Shown here in pieces: positions 16,528 through 24,475 of a DNA stretch of 55,829 nt. The stretch comes from Streptococcus infantis. GTDB lineage: Bacteria > Bacillota > Bacilli > Lactobacillales > Streptococcaceae. Location of the stretch: the NCBI RefSeq assembly GCF_019929575.1, contig NZ_JAHZPU010000012.1, positions 1 to 55,829 on the forward strand, written 5' to 3'. Position 1 is the first letter of the stretch; each line of letters opens with the position of its first letter. The notes beneath the pieces are model-generated. The model worked only from the letters and a program-made list of their open reading frames with translations. It ran no database searches and was not told the DNA's origin. Both the position numbers and the translations under genes were made by a program.

Positions 16528-17241
16528 ATGAAGTTACAGTATTTTGAATTAGATAAGCCCTATGTAGAAAATCAACAGAGGATTGAGGAGTTGATGGACT
16601 CAGCTGCGCTAACTTACGAGGAAGCTAGAGTTGAAGACTATCGACAGAATTGGAAAGGTCAGCGAAGAGCGTTCGTATATGAATCCAAATGTATGACCTC
16701 TATGATAGAGCGCCTCTTTAAACCGGTTGTGACCAAGGATTGTTGGAAAATCAACGTAGAATGTGTAGATACGATTAGCAATCCAGCTATCATGAATCTA
16801 CTTGGTGTCTATACTGTTCAGGTCTTATTTGATTTTTCTAGCTATGAAAGTTTGAGTCCATTGGATCAGAAAAAGATGCTCTTAGAGGCCTTGGTAAAAG
16901 GGGCGAGGCGCGTGTTTCAGGAGCTCTCTATTCCATACTCCTTGATAGAGGATGTAATCAATAAAATAGAGAAAAACGATTATGAAAATAGCTGGGAGTG
17001 GAAAAGGAAGAAGATCCAATCCACGAGCTATTCCATTCAAGTGGAGCATCAGCTAGATAAGGTGGATTTGTTTTGGAAGATAGAGCACAAGGATAAGAGC
17101 ATCCGTCAGTTGATTCAATCCTGCCCTGCTCACGAGATGGACTATGGGGCTAAGCTTGGTAAACTGGAAACAAAAGGGAACTTCCTTTATCTGTTGGATC
17201 AACAGAATGAGGTTGTGAGTAGAATTTCTGTTTTAGAATGA
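16528..17241 (+). CDS. Hypothetical protein of the immunity island
   Basis: The 237-residue protein belongs to no family I can name. It is rich in charged residues and lacks a signal peptide or membrane helix. It shows a tryptophan-containing N-terminal region (DYRQNWKGQRRAF), a hydrophobic beta stretch (LLGVYTVQVLFDFSSYESL) and a long amphipathic helical part (KMLLEALVKGARRVFQEL), then a beta-rich C-terminal half with a repeated strand-turn pattern. No convincing SD precedes ATG 16528. A role as an effector-blocking protein rests only on position. Confidence 0.55.
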   Translation: MKLQYFELDKPYVENQQRIEELMDSAALTYEEARVEDYRQNWKGQRRAFVYESKCMTSMIERLFKPVVTKDCWKINVECVDTISNPAIMNLLGVYTVQVLFDFSSYESLSPLDQKKMLLEALVKGARRVFQELSIPYSLIEDVINKIEKNDYENSWEWKRKKIQSTSYSIQVEHQLDKVDLFWKIEHKDKSIRQLIQSCPAHEMDYGAKLGKLETKGNFLYLLDQQNEVVSRISVLE

Positions 17242-17254
17242 TAGAGCAAGAACC

Positions 17255-17695
17255 ATGAGTGACTTAAAAAAGAGATTATCCTTATTAAAAGTAGAAAAAC
17301 GAATCAATCAGTTGAGGGGAGTTAAGGATGTCCATTTTCTGACCGATAAACCTAAAGAAATTGATTGGTATGCTGGGGAGTTGAATCCTATCGATTCTCC
17401 GATTTCTTGCCTTTATGAGTTTTCTATCGACCTTACTACTAAAGATCTAAGTAGGTCAATTCAAAGTCTTGTTGGCAATAGCAGTCGGTTTATCCTAGTT
17501 TTTTGGGAGTTTTCACCAGTTTACGTCTTGTTTCAAATGGAGTCTTTGGATGACTTTTTGCCCTCTTATTTTACTGAATTTTCTACTAAGGACCTGACAC
17601 TTTTCTTTCAAGACCAGGAAAAAGTACTGGATCTCCATTTAGCGGAGGATAAAGTAGAAGTGAGAGTCTTGGAGAATAAGGCTAAGAACCGGTAG
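17255..17695 (+). CDS. Hypothetical protein of the immunity island
   Basis: The 146-residue cytoplasmic protein is not recognised. The N-terminus is basic and helical (LKKRLSLLKVEKRINQLRG); the middle is beta-rich with aromatic residues (SRFILVFWEFSPVYVLF). The end is acidic and then basic. Thirteen bases separate it from the preceding gene, so it is almost certainly co-transcribed. No catalytic motif is visible. Confidence 0.55.
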   Translation: MSDLKKRLSLLKVEKRINQLRGVKDVHFLTDKPKEIDWYAGELNPIDSPISCLYEFSIDLTTKDLSRSIQSLVGNSSRFILVFWEFSPVYVLFQMESLDDFLPSYFTEFSTKDLTLFFQDQEKVLDLHLAEDKVEVRVLENKAKNR

Positions 17696-17711
17696 ATTCT
17701 ATAAATTGAAA

Positions 17712-17801
17712 ATGAACATAGAATTAATAGATGAAAGAGGCAAAGAGGAAAGAATGCTATTCTTGGAGAGACAAATGATAAAGGAAGATTCTAATGTGTG
17801 A
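17712..17801 (+). other. Short frame in the gap before the gene at 17794
   Basis: A 29-codon frame runs from ATG 17712 to TGA 17801 (starts MNIELIDERGKEERM) and overlaps the next start codon by 8 bases. It has no SD. It could be the remnant of an N-terminal gene part or a leader that couples translation to the next gene. Confidence 0.25.
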
Positions 17802-18078
17802 AAAAGAATATTATTATTATGGCAATAGTGAGTTTATGTCAGGCCTAGGAGTTATTTATACAGAGTTTACTGGTCAGTGTGCAAGTCGACAAATTAACGT
17901 TTTGAATGGGCACTCTTATGCTTCTTCTTGCCTACAGGATTATGTTCCAGAAGTAGGGTTTCTACTCTATGATGGTCGAAAAGATGAGTTGGATCTATCA
18001 GACTCCATCAAGATTAGTCAAGAGGAATTTGAACGAATTTGGGCTCAGGCTGTCGCTAACGGTCAGAATGATACGTAA
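17794..18078 (+). CDS. Small protein, possibly DUF6881-like
   Basis: The 94-residue protein has a layout that resembles DUF6881: a strand with a Tyr-x-Glu (VIYTEFTG), an 'RQINVLNG' strand, and a C-terminal ISQEEFERIWAQAV helix corresponding to 'Is.eeFe.vW..a'. That family is common among toxin-immunity genes. The match is from memory and partial. AAAGGAAG lies before the ATG. Confidence 0.45.
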   Translation: MCEKEYYYYGNSEFMSGLGVIYTEFTGQCASRQINVLNGHSYASSCLQDYVPEVGFLLYDGRKDELDLSDSIKISQEEFERIWAQAVANGQNDT

Positions 18079-18135
18079 TCGTCAGTTGAAAATAGCCAAA
18101 TATAATCCCAAAAATGTGAGAGGAGTCCAATAGTG

Positions 18136-18696
18136 ATGCTCAATTTGTTGAAGGAATTCGTAGAAGTCTATCATAGAAACAAGGGCTTAGGAGAGCTTGT
18201 ATTTACTAGTGACTGTCTCCATGTCGAAAAGCCAGATTTGTCTGGTCAATTGAAAGAGTTCTACCAGCATTTAGACTTTGATGAAGAAGCTTATTTTAGA
18301 GGAGCTCCCTATGATCTTGCTCTAATTCCTCTCCCTCTATGTGAAGATGCATCAGAAGGATGGCAGGATCCTAGCTGGAAAGAGAGTTATATGGTTTTTG
18401 CTCACATGATGGGAGATGAGCCAATATTTTGTGATCTAACTAGTGAGCTTAGTCCTGTATATGGCAAGATTCCTGGAAATTCCAAGCTCTATAGCTTAAG
18501 CCCCTCTTTATCTACTTTTTTGTCTACCTATAGTCAGATGAAAAAGCTAGAAATCACCAAGTTTGAGAATAGCATCTACATTGATGAGGACTTGTCGGAC
18601 TATAAAGAAGGTTTTTTACCAGGAATCAATGCTATTATCGAGGAGCAACTTCCTGAAGACTATCGAAAAGACTTTATTGAATTTATGCTTGGTTAA
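18136..18696 (+). CDS. SUKH-like immunity protein, intact paralogue of the broken gene at 25087
   Basis: The 186-residue protein has a segment DLSGQLKEFYQHLDF, followed by PIFCDLTSELSPVYGKIPGN and YSLSPSLSTFL, that parallels the frame at 25087-25638 (DLTGELLDYYQHIVF ... LFCDIKDESSPVYAGSPGD). The two genes therefore form a paralogous pair. The overall look (aromatic strand core, 'SPVY...L..SL..FL' helix) is SUKH-like. GAGAGGAG precedes adjacent GTG 18133 and ATG 18136; either may start. Confidence 0.6.
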   Translation: MLNLLKEFVEVYHRNKGLGELVFTSDCLHVEKPDLSGQLKEFYQHLDFDEEAYFRGAPYDLALIPLPLCEDASEGWQDPSWKESYMVFAHMMGDEPIFCDLTSELSPVYGKIPGNSKLYSLSPSLSTFLSTYSQMKKLEITKFENSIYIDEDLSDYKEGFLPGINAIIEEQLPEDYRKDFIEFMLG

Positions 18697-18723
18697 AGCC
18701 AAATAGAGAGAGATGAGAAGCAA

Positions 18724-19419
18724 ATGGAAATGAAGAATTTTTTAAAATGTTGTGAGGATCTGGTCATACAAGAAAGTGGGGCCTCAGCTCTTGAACTAGA
18801 AAAACTCAAAGCCAGACAGTTTCCTCAAGCTCACCTGGATTTGCTCTCCATAACCAACGGCTTGGAATTTTATGGTGGCTATTATCGTTTGTTTGGTACA
18901 GATTCTGCTCAAGCCATCACGCTGGACTCTTGGAATTCGGATGAGCTATGGAAAGATGTCTGGAGAGATTATGCATCAGACTACTATTTTTTTGGTATGT
19001 CTGCTATTGGAGATCAATTCGCTTATAGATTGAAGGATGGGAACATTCAAAGTCATCAAGTTTATTATTTAGATGGGATTACTATGGATGTCATCGAGAT
19101 CTACGACAGTTTTGAAGCATTTTTCGAGAGGGAATTTATTCTGAAAGCCCAAGGTGGGATGGAATCTATTTTTGTGTCTGCTAGGGAGCGATTTGGAAAT
19201 CTAGACCTCTCCACAAGCTGTATTTATTCCCCTTCCTTAATGATTGTGAATGATCCAAGCGTTGAGAATCTCATGCTTTTACCGACAAAGGATGTCATGA
19301 CTATCAATGGGGATTTGCTTGTTCAATTATCTGATTCGGAGGAGTCGATTACGAAACTGGAGCAATATCTAGACGCTTTGGGTAGAGCTAGAGTCAAGGT
19401 TATCTTTGATCGAGATTGA
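18724..19419 (+). CDS. SMI1/KNR4 family (SUKH) immunity protein
   Basis: The 231-residue protein is a longer SUKH member: an N-terminal helix with PQAHLDLLSITNGLEFYGGY, the family's 'lP.....l...nG' turn, then YYFFGMSAIGDQFAYRL, corresponding to the conserved 'i..dg.g..y.y' core, and IEIYDSFEAFFEREF closing the domain. The last 70 residues form an extra beta-rich extension. SD is weak. Remnant codons KQDKVYIEKNTLEIHDFSF lie just beyond its stop (19422-19481). Confidence 0.75.
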   Translation: MEMKNFLKCCEDLVIQESGASALELEKLKARQFPQAHLDLLSITNGLEFYGGYYRLFGTDSAQAITLDSWNSDELWKDVWRDYASDYYFFGMSAIGDQFAYRLKDGNIQSHQVYYLDGITMDVIEIYDSFEAFFEREFILKAQGGMESIFVSARERFGNLDLSTSCIYSPSLMIVNDPSVENLMLLPTKDVMTINGDLLVQLSDSEESITKLEQYLDALGRARVKVIFDRD

Positions 19420-19421
19420 GC

Positions 19422-19481
19422 AAGCAGGATAAAGTTTATATAGAAAAGAATACTCTTGAGATTCATGATTTTAGTTTTTGA
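19422..19481 (+). pseudogene. C-terminal gene fragment
   Basis: In the 158-base gap before the next gene, a frame without start reads KQDKVYIEKNTLEIHDFSF and then stops. The residue pattern looks like the end of a real protein. I infer a deleted immunity gene. The rest of the gap shows no gene, promoter or terminator. Confidence 0.35.
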
Positions 19482-19580
19482 GACAAGCAATGGCTTATTC
19501 TTCTTGTAAAAGTGTCATTGTAAAAATAGATAGGTTGAACAAAGAAAACGAAGTATGATATTCATGAAAAAAGGTGAATG

Positions 19581-20321
19581 ATGACCAGTTTAGATAAATA
19601 TTTAGAGATCATTAAAAAAGGATTTTCCGAAAGAGAGAATCTAATGGCAATGGAGCCTCTACATTCTATTGAAGAGATTGCACCATTATTGGATGAAACA
19701 TTGACTTATAAAGAATTCATCGATATCAATCGCTTATTAAGACAAAAGTACATTGTTGAAAACCCAGAGGATATGCTGAAGAATGTGGATTTTAATCAGC
19801 TTTCGTTACCTAGCAATACGAGAGTGATTTACTTGATGGGAAGTAAATCTGATGTGCTAGACTTTTCAACATACGAACAAGTAGAAAAGATTTTATTAGT
19901 TGGGGCTAGAAGAGTAAGAAAGATCATCTTACCCCAGAAAGATTGTGTGAAAGCTCTAGGGATATCTTCTATGACAAATTTGGAGACGATAGAGAACATT
20001 TCTTTTCATACAGGTATGCGTTATCTGCACGTTGATTATGGTGTAAAGTTGCCGGACTTTGATTTTATAAGGGATTTAAATCAGTTGCTCTATCTTTCAT
20101 TTACAGCAAATAAAAATTTACCAGAATTGGATTTTATCCAGTCCTCTAGTGAGCTTCGTTTTTTAGATTTTGTTGACACGTCTATTTTTAACTACGCATC
20201 AACAGTTAGCTACCTGAAGAGTCTGAAACATCTTCGTTTTTTAACAACGGGAAGAACAAATCAAAAGCAAAGGGAACTTCTTAGAAGCGAGTTACCACAT
20301 GTTTGCATGCGTGAGGAGTAA
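19581..20321 (+). CDS. Leucine-rich-repeat-like protein of unknown role
   Basis: The 246-residue protein has a helical N-terminal part (about 1-75) followed by roughly 22-24-residue leucine-rich units (LGISSMTNLETIENISF, FDFIRDLNQLLYLSFTANKN, LDFIQSSSELRFLDFVDTS, VSYLKSLKHLRFLTTG). Such a solenoid would serve protein binding and could grip a toxin or a partner. There is no signal peptide. AAGGTGA lies 4 bases before ATG 19581 and touches an in-frame ATG at 19578, so I chose the second. Confidence 0.55.
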   Translation: MTSLDKYLEIIKKGFSERENLMAMEPLHSIEEIAPLLDETLTYKEFIDINRLLRQKYIVENPEDMLKNVDFNQLSLPSNTRVIYLMGSKSDVLDFSTYEQVEKILLVGARRVRKIILPQKDCVKALGISSMTNLETIENISFHTGMRYLHVDYGVKLPDFDFIRDLNQLLYLSFTANKNLPELDFIQSSSELRFLDFVDTSIFNYASTVSYLKSLKHLRFLTTGRTNQKQRELLRSELPHVCMREE

Positions 20322-20404
20322 AAAATGCCTTTAATACAGCTTTTTATGACCGATGTCTTCATAATAAACGAACCTTTAGTCCCGTTGTTTAAGTAGGAGG
20401 AAAT

Positions 20405-20803
20405 ATGAGCCATACGAATCGAGCAAAAGAAACCTTACTCCAGTTTATGCAGGCTATGTATTCTTGGGAGAAAAAGGCCACTAGGAGCCTAAGAAACAAA
20501 GCTGATAAAGAGATGTTGAAGGATGAATTAGCTCCGATTTTTGATCAGTTTTGTACATCTAAAAAAACACTCAGAGCAAGGGAAGTATCTTTATCTGTCC
20601 GATTTCCGTTTGACTATAAATTGGAAACGCATCCCATCGTGGATGAAGAGCATGACGGGAATCAAGCTTATTTCTACATCAAGGAGAATCGTTCTGGTAT
20701 AGAAACTCTCTATCGTTTTCAAATGGTGTTTCAAAAGGGAAAATGGTGGATTAATAAGAAAGAATGGCTTGATGATGGGAAGTGGATTAATTCTTTCTTG
20801 TGA
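20405..20803 (+). CDS. NTF2-fold immunity protein
   Basis: The 132-residue protein matches the NTF2-fold immunity family: a first helix (ETLLQFMQAMYSWEKKA), then IFDQFCTSKKTLRAR (the conserved 'if..fcT.k.R' segment), IVDEEHDGNQAYFYI, YRFQMVFQKGKWWINKKEW and a final KWINSFL. NTF2-like domains form a cone that can seat on a toxin's active site. SD AGGAGG lies 6 bases before the ATG. A decayed copy of its C-terminus sits at 23943-23996. Confidence 0.75.
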   Translation: MSHTNRAKETLLQFMQAMYSWEKKATRSLRNKADKEMLKDELAPIFDQFCTSKKTLRAREVSLSVRFPFDYKLETHPIVDEEHDGNQAYFYIKENRSGIETLYRFQMVFQKGKWWINKKEWLDDGKWINSFL

Positions 20804-20891
20804 TATACTAGATGGTATAGGAATGTAGGAGAGATGTACATCAAAAAACAGTAGTAGTTAGGTGTAAGTAATGAAATTCGACGAGGTAAAT

Positions 20892-21821
20892 ATGAACAAA
20901 ATACTTTCAAATCAAAAAAGGAAATTAGCAACCAGCAGAAATCAAGTACTCATGGAGAGAGATTTTGCTCTTGAAAAAGAACAGCTTTCTACCACAGAAG
21001 CAATTTTAGAAGCATTAAAAGCTGGTAAAAAAAGCCTTGTACTTAGTAGTGAAGTAAATGGAAAACTAAGAACGTACTCTTATCAATACGTGAAAATGAT
21101 TCAAGCTATTAAACCATATACTTTGGTTTCTAAGTTTATTAAAAACAAGACATCAGAAACCTATCAATCTCTGCTAAATGGCTGTTTTTGCTCGGTAATG
21201 GCAGATATAGCTTCAGCTAAATATTTAGCTGAAGGCGGCTCAAACTTTGATACAGATATTTGTTTGAATATATTATTTGCCTTAGCTTATTTAGATCATA
21301 CATATGTAGAGCTTTTAATTGATAAATTAGTTTATTTTAAAGAAGTTCAAGTTAAGAAAGGGGAAAAATGTATTTTCCTTTCGTCTAGTAGTTTATTGCC
21401 TTTAGTCGTTTTTCTTTATGGAAATGGTAAGGGTAAACGACTTGCTAAACTACTGGAAGATACTTGTGATGCTAAATATAAACCATTGGACTTGAATCCT
21501 TATTATAATGTAAATGACACCTATAAACGGGTGATTGAAACTATTTTTTCAGGGGATATTGATGTTTTTAGAGAAACAATTTTATCCATGTGTGATTATC
21601 ATTTAGAGAATACTCAAGATAGCCATTTAGTAGAATTCAATACCTTGCTTTGGAAATATTTTCCAATTGAAATATTAGTTTTATTAAAAGAACGCCAGAA
21701 AAGAGGATTGCCAATAGATGGTATTGACCATCTATTGATTAATGACTTCCTACCCTATTTCATGGATGACTTTCAGATTTCTGAGCAAAACAAGATGATT
21801 CTAAAAACAATTTTAGACTAG
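20892..21821 (+). CDS. Helical hypothetical protein of the immunity island
   Basis: The 309-residue protein is not recognised. Almost all is predicted helical: KKSLVLSSEVNGKLRTYSYQ, then helices such as VMADIASAKYLAEG and ICLNILFALAYLDHTYVELL. The helical arrangement is reminiscent of large all-alpha immunity families (for example Imm49 or PoNi-type), but I see no defining motif. I start at ATG 20892 because GAGG lies 5 bases upstream; an ATG at 20871 has a weaker site. It is AT-rich and the longest gene in the island. Confidence 0.55.
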   Translation: MNKILSNQKRKLATSRNQVLMERDFALEKEQLSTTEAILEALKAGKKSLVLSSEVNGKLRTYSYQYVKMIQAIKPYTLVSKFIKNKTSETYQSLLNGCFCSVMADIASAKYLAEGGSNFDTDICLNILFALAYLDHTYVELLIDKLVYFKEVQVKKGEKCIFLSSSSLLPLVVFLYGNGKGKRLAKLLEDTCDAKYKPLDLNPYYNVNDTYKRVIETIFSGDIDVFRETILSMCDYHLENTQDSHLVEFNTLLWKYFPIEILVLLKERQKRGLPIDGIDHLLINDFLPYFMDDFQISEQNKMILKTILD

Positions 21822-21904
21822 TTGTGTAGGATAGAAGGGAATTGTCAACATCCCGTGGAATCGATTGTCATTGTAAGGAAAAGACTGAAAAGAGGGGAAA
21901 ACAC

Positions 21905-22291
21905 GTGAATCTAGAATCTATAAAATTTGATGATGGTCTTTAAATGAACGTTTTTATATCAGAGCAAGAAGATTCTATTCGTCTGGTTCTATCGGATGAG
22001 CTTGCTTTAGCAGATGAAATAATGGCTAATGACTACAAAGAAAAAATCGTTCATATGCTTGGGTCATCTGCTTATTGGCATGAGTTAGCTGAAAAACGAA
22101 TCTTTTCGGAACTATCCATGATGGGGCAGTTAATGGCGATCTATCTGCTCCCCGAACAGACATCATCCGATTTTATTTTTGGCTTATTATTTAGAGTGGA
22201 CGCTGAAGTAGAGCATGGAAGAGGAATGAAGATTTCACTTGAAGAGATGACTATCATTGACTATGGAGACGCTGATAGAGCATTTTGTTAG
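21905..22291 (+). pseudogene. Immunity gene with early in-frame stop (paralogue of 13303), possible restart at 21944
   Basis: GTG 21905 has a good SD (AGAGGGG) and reads VNLESIKFDDGL, then TAA (21941-21943), directly followed in the same frame by ATG 21944 and MNVFISEQED. Aligned with the paralogue at 13303 (YKFDVHNEMFVSIPEE), the frame plainly continues through the stop. The full frame would have 128 codons against 129 residues in the paralogue. ATG 21944 has no SD of its own. TAA-ATG could allow reinitiation, giving a 115-residue protein that ends with EHGRGMKISL and DYGDADRAFC. Either a nonsense mutation or a coupled restart. Confidence 0.6.
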
Positions 22292-22362
22292 ATTAGAAAT
22301 GCAAATCAGTTAGTTTAACGAATTGCGCATAATCCCCCCATTAATATCAAAGGAGAATGAAG

Positions 22363-22683
22363 ATGAAAAAGACCTACTTTGTTTATCGAGATAGTGAAGC
22401 CTTGGAAAGGCAAAGTGATGGAGCTGAGTTCTGTAAAATACCGGAGTTTTGTGATGATCAGATCTATTTTTATTGCGATGAATATATGCTCTTTTGGACG
22501 TCTATTGAAGATGTGGGGGAGATAGATAAGGCTCGGGATTTTAAATTAAAGGGTCAAATAGTGCCAGCAACGCTAGAAGAGATTAGTTCTCAAGGATTGA
22601 TTGGCTACATTGATACAGTGAAACAATACAATATTGAGAATGGAAAAGTTGTAGGGATAACCTATATCCATTTAGATTCCTAG
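22363..22683 (+). CDS. Hypothetical small protein of the immunity island
   Basis: The 106-residue acidic protein is not recognised. It is rich in aromatic residues (TYFVYRDSEAL, DQIYFYCDEYMLFWTSIEDV) with a short helix (ATLEEISSQGLIGYIDTV) and a C-terminal strand. The size and composition suit an immunity protein. I chose ATG 22363 since AGGAG lies 7 bases upstream; the ATG at 22357 would be only 1 base from it. Confidence 0.55.
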   Translation: MKKTYFVYRDSEALERQSDGAEFCKIPEFCDDQIYFYCDEYMLFWTSIEDVGEIDKARDFKLKGQIVPATLEEISSQGLIGYIDTVKQYNIENGKVVGITYIHLDS

Positions 22684-22733
22684 TAAACTGTAACGAACAA
22701 CTCTTAACATCCTATGAAAGAGCAGGTAATGAA

Positions 22734-23285
22734 ATGAAAGAGGCCAAAGAACTCTTCGTAAAAAATGGCTTTTCGCGACTAAAGCGAACCCATAACTATT
22801 ATAAAATCAATCATGATTTTTACACGGTGATCTATTTTCAACGAAAATCAGATGGGACTGCCTATTTCGTGAATGTTGGCCTTCATCCCCTCTTTCTGGA
22901 CTCGGGACTGTTAGAAGAAGTGGATTGTGCCTTAAGAACTCGATTAGGTTCTATCGATCATAGCAATGGCATGGATCAAGCTGAATTGGAAAAGGCTGTC
23001 CAAGAGGCCATCGATTTCACTGCTCAGTATTCATCCTATCCTACCGTATTTTCGAGCATAGATCCCGAGAAGGATCTTGAGAAGGATCTGGAGAAGGATT
23101 GGTTGTTAAAACAATTCTCTATCACCAAAGTGAACTTATGCAGATTGTATGTTGAGTATTATGATTCAATCGATTCTAAGAAGCTAGCTTTAGATTTTGC
23201 AAACTATGGCTTATCCATTACACCTAAGATTGCCTCTGTACCCAAAAACTTCTTTAAAACCTATATTCGTTTGGGAGAAGTTTAA
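22734..23285 (+). CDS. DUF4304 family protein
   Basis: The 183-residue protein has a first half that fits DUF4304: KELFVKNGFSRLKRTHNYYK ('l...gFkrkg..fyr'), then VIYFQRKSDGTAYFVNVGLH, the conserved 'vn.Q.s....f.vn.Gv' block. This family is frequently found among toxin-immunity genes. Three 12-base units (23067-23102) encode EKDLEKDLEKDW in a loop and could vary by slippage. The C-terminal 60 residues are helical. SD is weak (AGGT). Confidence 0.65.
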   Translation: MKEAKELFVKNGFSRLKRTHNYYKINHDFYTVIYFQRKSDGTAYFVNVGLHPLFLDSGLLEEVDCALRTRLGSIDHSNGMDQAELEKAVQEAIDFTAQYSSYPTVFSSIDPEKDLEKDLEKDWLLKQFSITKVNLCRLYVEYYDSIDSKKLALDFANYGLSITPKIASVPKNFFKTYIRLGEV

Positions 23286-23416
23286 ACTATAACTTGTAGT
23301 AAATATAGATAGAGATGGATGCAAAGATTAGGATTTCTTAATAGAGTAGGTTATAGCCAAGAATGTTAGTCTAAATCTGTTCCATAAAGGATATGTCGTA
23401 AAAATTGGGGGAAAAG

Positions 23417-23779
23417 TTGAAAAGCGGAGACAGTTTTCATAGACAATATTTAGTATTGTGGAATCTAATGATGTCCATAGAAAGTAATGTTGTAACCAGT
23501 AAAGAGGCTGAGTTACTGTATCCTTTGGATATGAGCAAAGAAGAAGATGTCGTTACAGTATTTGATGCATTTGTGAAAGAGTATTTCTTGAGTTTAGAAG
23601 AAGAAAAACAACACCAAGTGCTAAAGGTCATTGAGGATGTATTACAGGCTGGAGATAAAGTAGTTGAGTATTTCTTTGAATATGAATTTGGTTTTGCTTC
23701 AAAAGAGCCAAGAAATAAAGTTGCCTTTCTAGAATTGGTTAAGGATATATTAGTCTCTTATTTGTCCATCTCAGACTAG
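23417..23779 (+). CDS. Helical hypothetical protein (TTG start)
   Basis: The 120-residue acidic, helical protein (SFHRQYLVLWNLMMSIES, VVTVFDAFVKEYFLSLEEEK, QHQVLKVIEDVLQAGD) is unrecognised. The start is uncertain: TTG 23417 has GGGGGA 5 bases upstream, and TTG 23405 is also in frame. No ATG is available before residue 18, so the gene may have lost its true N-terminus. Classed with the island by position, strand and size. Confidence 0.45.
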   Translation: MKSGDSFHRQYLVLWNLMMSIESNVVTSKEAELLYPLDMSKEEDVVTVFDAFVKEYFLSLEEEKQHQVLKVIEDVLQAGDKVVEYFFEYEFGFASKEPRNKVAFLELVKDILVSYLSISD

Positions 23780-23942
23780 TCATCTATTTTCCTTTGAATT
23801 TGAAGAATATTGAAATTTAAGGACTTCGAGGTCGCGTATTTTAAGAGTAGTTGACAGCCTAAACCCAAGACTTACTGAGTGAGGATGATCTATTTAAGGT
23901 TTATAATCCTCACCTGGGAATAGTACTTACGCAGAATAGCGG

Positions 23943-23996
23943 ATAGACAAGAAAGAATGGTTTGATGATTCTAAATGGTTAAACTTGTCTTTGTAA
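23943..23996 (+). pseudogene. C-terminal remnant of an NTF2-fold immunity gene
   Basis: The codons IDKKEWFDDSKWLNLSL plus stop correspond to the end of the intact gene at 20405-20803 (INKKEWLDDGKWINSFL plus stop). A stop codon lies two codons before it in the same frame, and no start is present. The rest of the 23780-24051 gap shows nothing identifiable and is probably what is left of the same gene. Confidence 0.65.
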
Positions 23997-24051
23997 TGTG
24001 ATTATAAATCTAAATAGATCAGAAGAAAATGCTTCTAAAAGGAAATAAGAA

Positions 24052-24411
24052 ATGAAAAACTATTTACTGGACGAAAGGATATTTCAGTATCCTGAATCGT
24101 TTAAAAAATTGATCGAACTTAATTTAGTTGATTTTGATATTTGGTATCTGTTGGATTCAGAATGGGCCCTGTCTTTGTATGAGGGATTGCAGGAAAGGTA
24201 CCCAAGCAGAAAGTTGGTTCCATTTGCTAAAAGAGGAGATTGTGATGATACAGCTTGTTTTGAAATAGGAAAGGGCAATAAGGTCCAACTCATTCATGAT
24301 TTTGCTGCAGAAGGCTGGGAGCAACGAAAAGAGTTTAATGATTTTTGGGAATGGGTAGAATATGCAGTCAAATGCATGATAGAGTACAATAAAGAGGATG
24401 TGATTGAATAA
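24052..24411 (+). CDS. SMI1/KNR4 family (SUKH) immunity protein
   Basis: The 119-residue protein is compact: YPESFKKLIELNLVDFDIWY then YPSRKLVPFAKRGDCDDTAC, the family's characteristic 'liPFakr.dnDd.acfe' block, VQLIHDFAAEGWEQR and the closing EFNDFWEWVEYAV helix. This 'IHDFAxxGWEQR' version is a well-populated subgroup of SMI1/KNR4 proteins in Firmicutes. AAAGGA precedes the ATG. It should act in the cytosol against one effector. Confidence 0.78.
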   Translation: MKNYLLDERIFQYPESFKKLIELNLVDFDIWYLLDSEWALSLYEGLQERYPSRKLVPFAKRGDCDDTACFEIGKGNKVQLIHDFAAEGWEQRKEFNDFWEWVEYAVKCMIEYNKEDVIE

Positions 24412-24475
24412 TCGCAAGCTCTTTTCTAGGGACGAAGAAACTCGTCTTTAATGATTTACAAGGCAAGGAGAACAA

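Noticed and set aside
16353..16547. 64-residue plus-strand frame overlapping the end of the Imm50 gene
   Set aside because: No SD, low-complexity end, overlaps both neighbours; the region is better read as decayed fragments.
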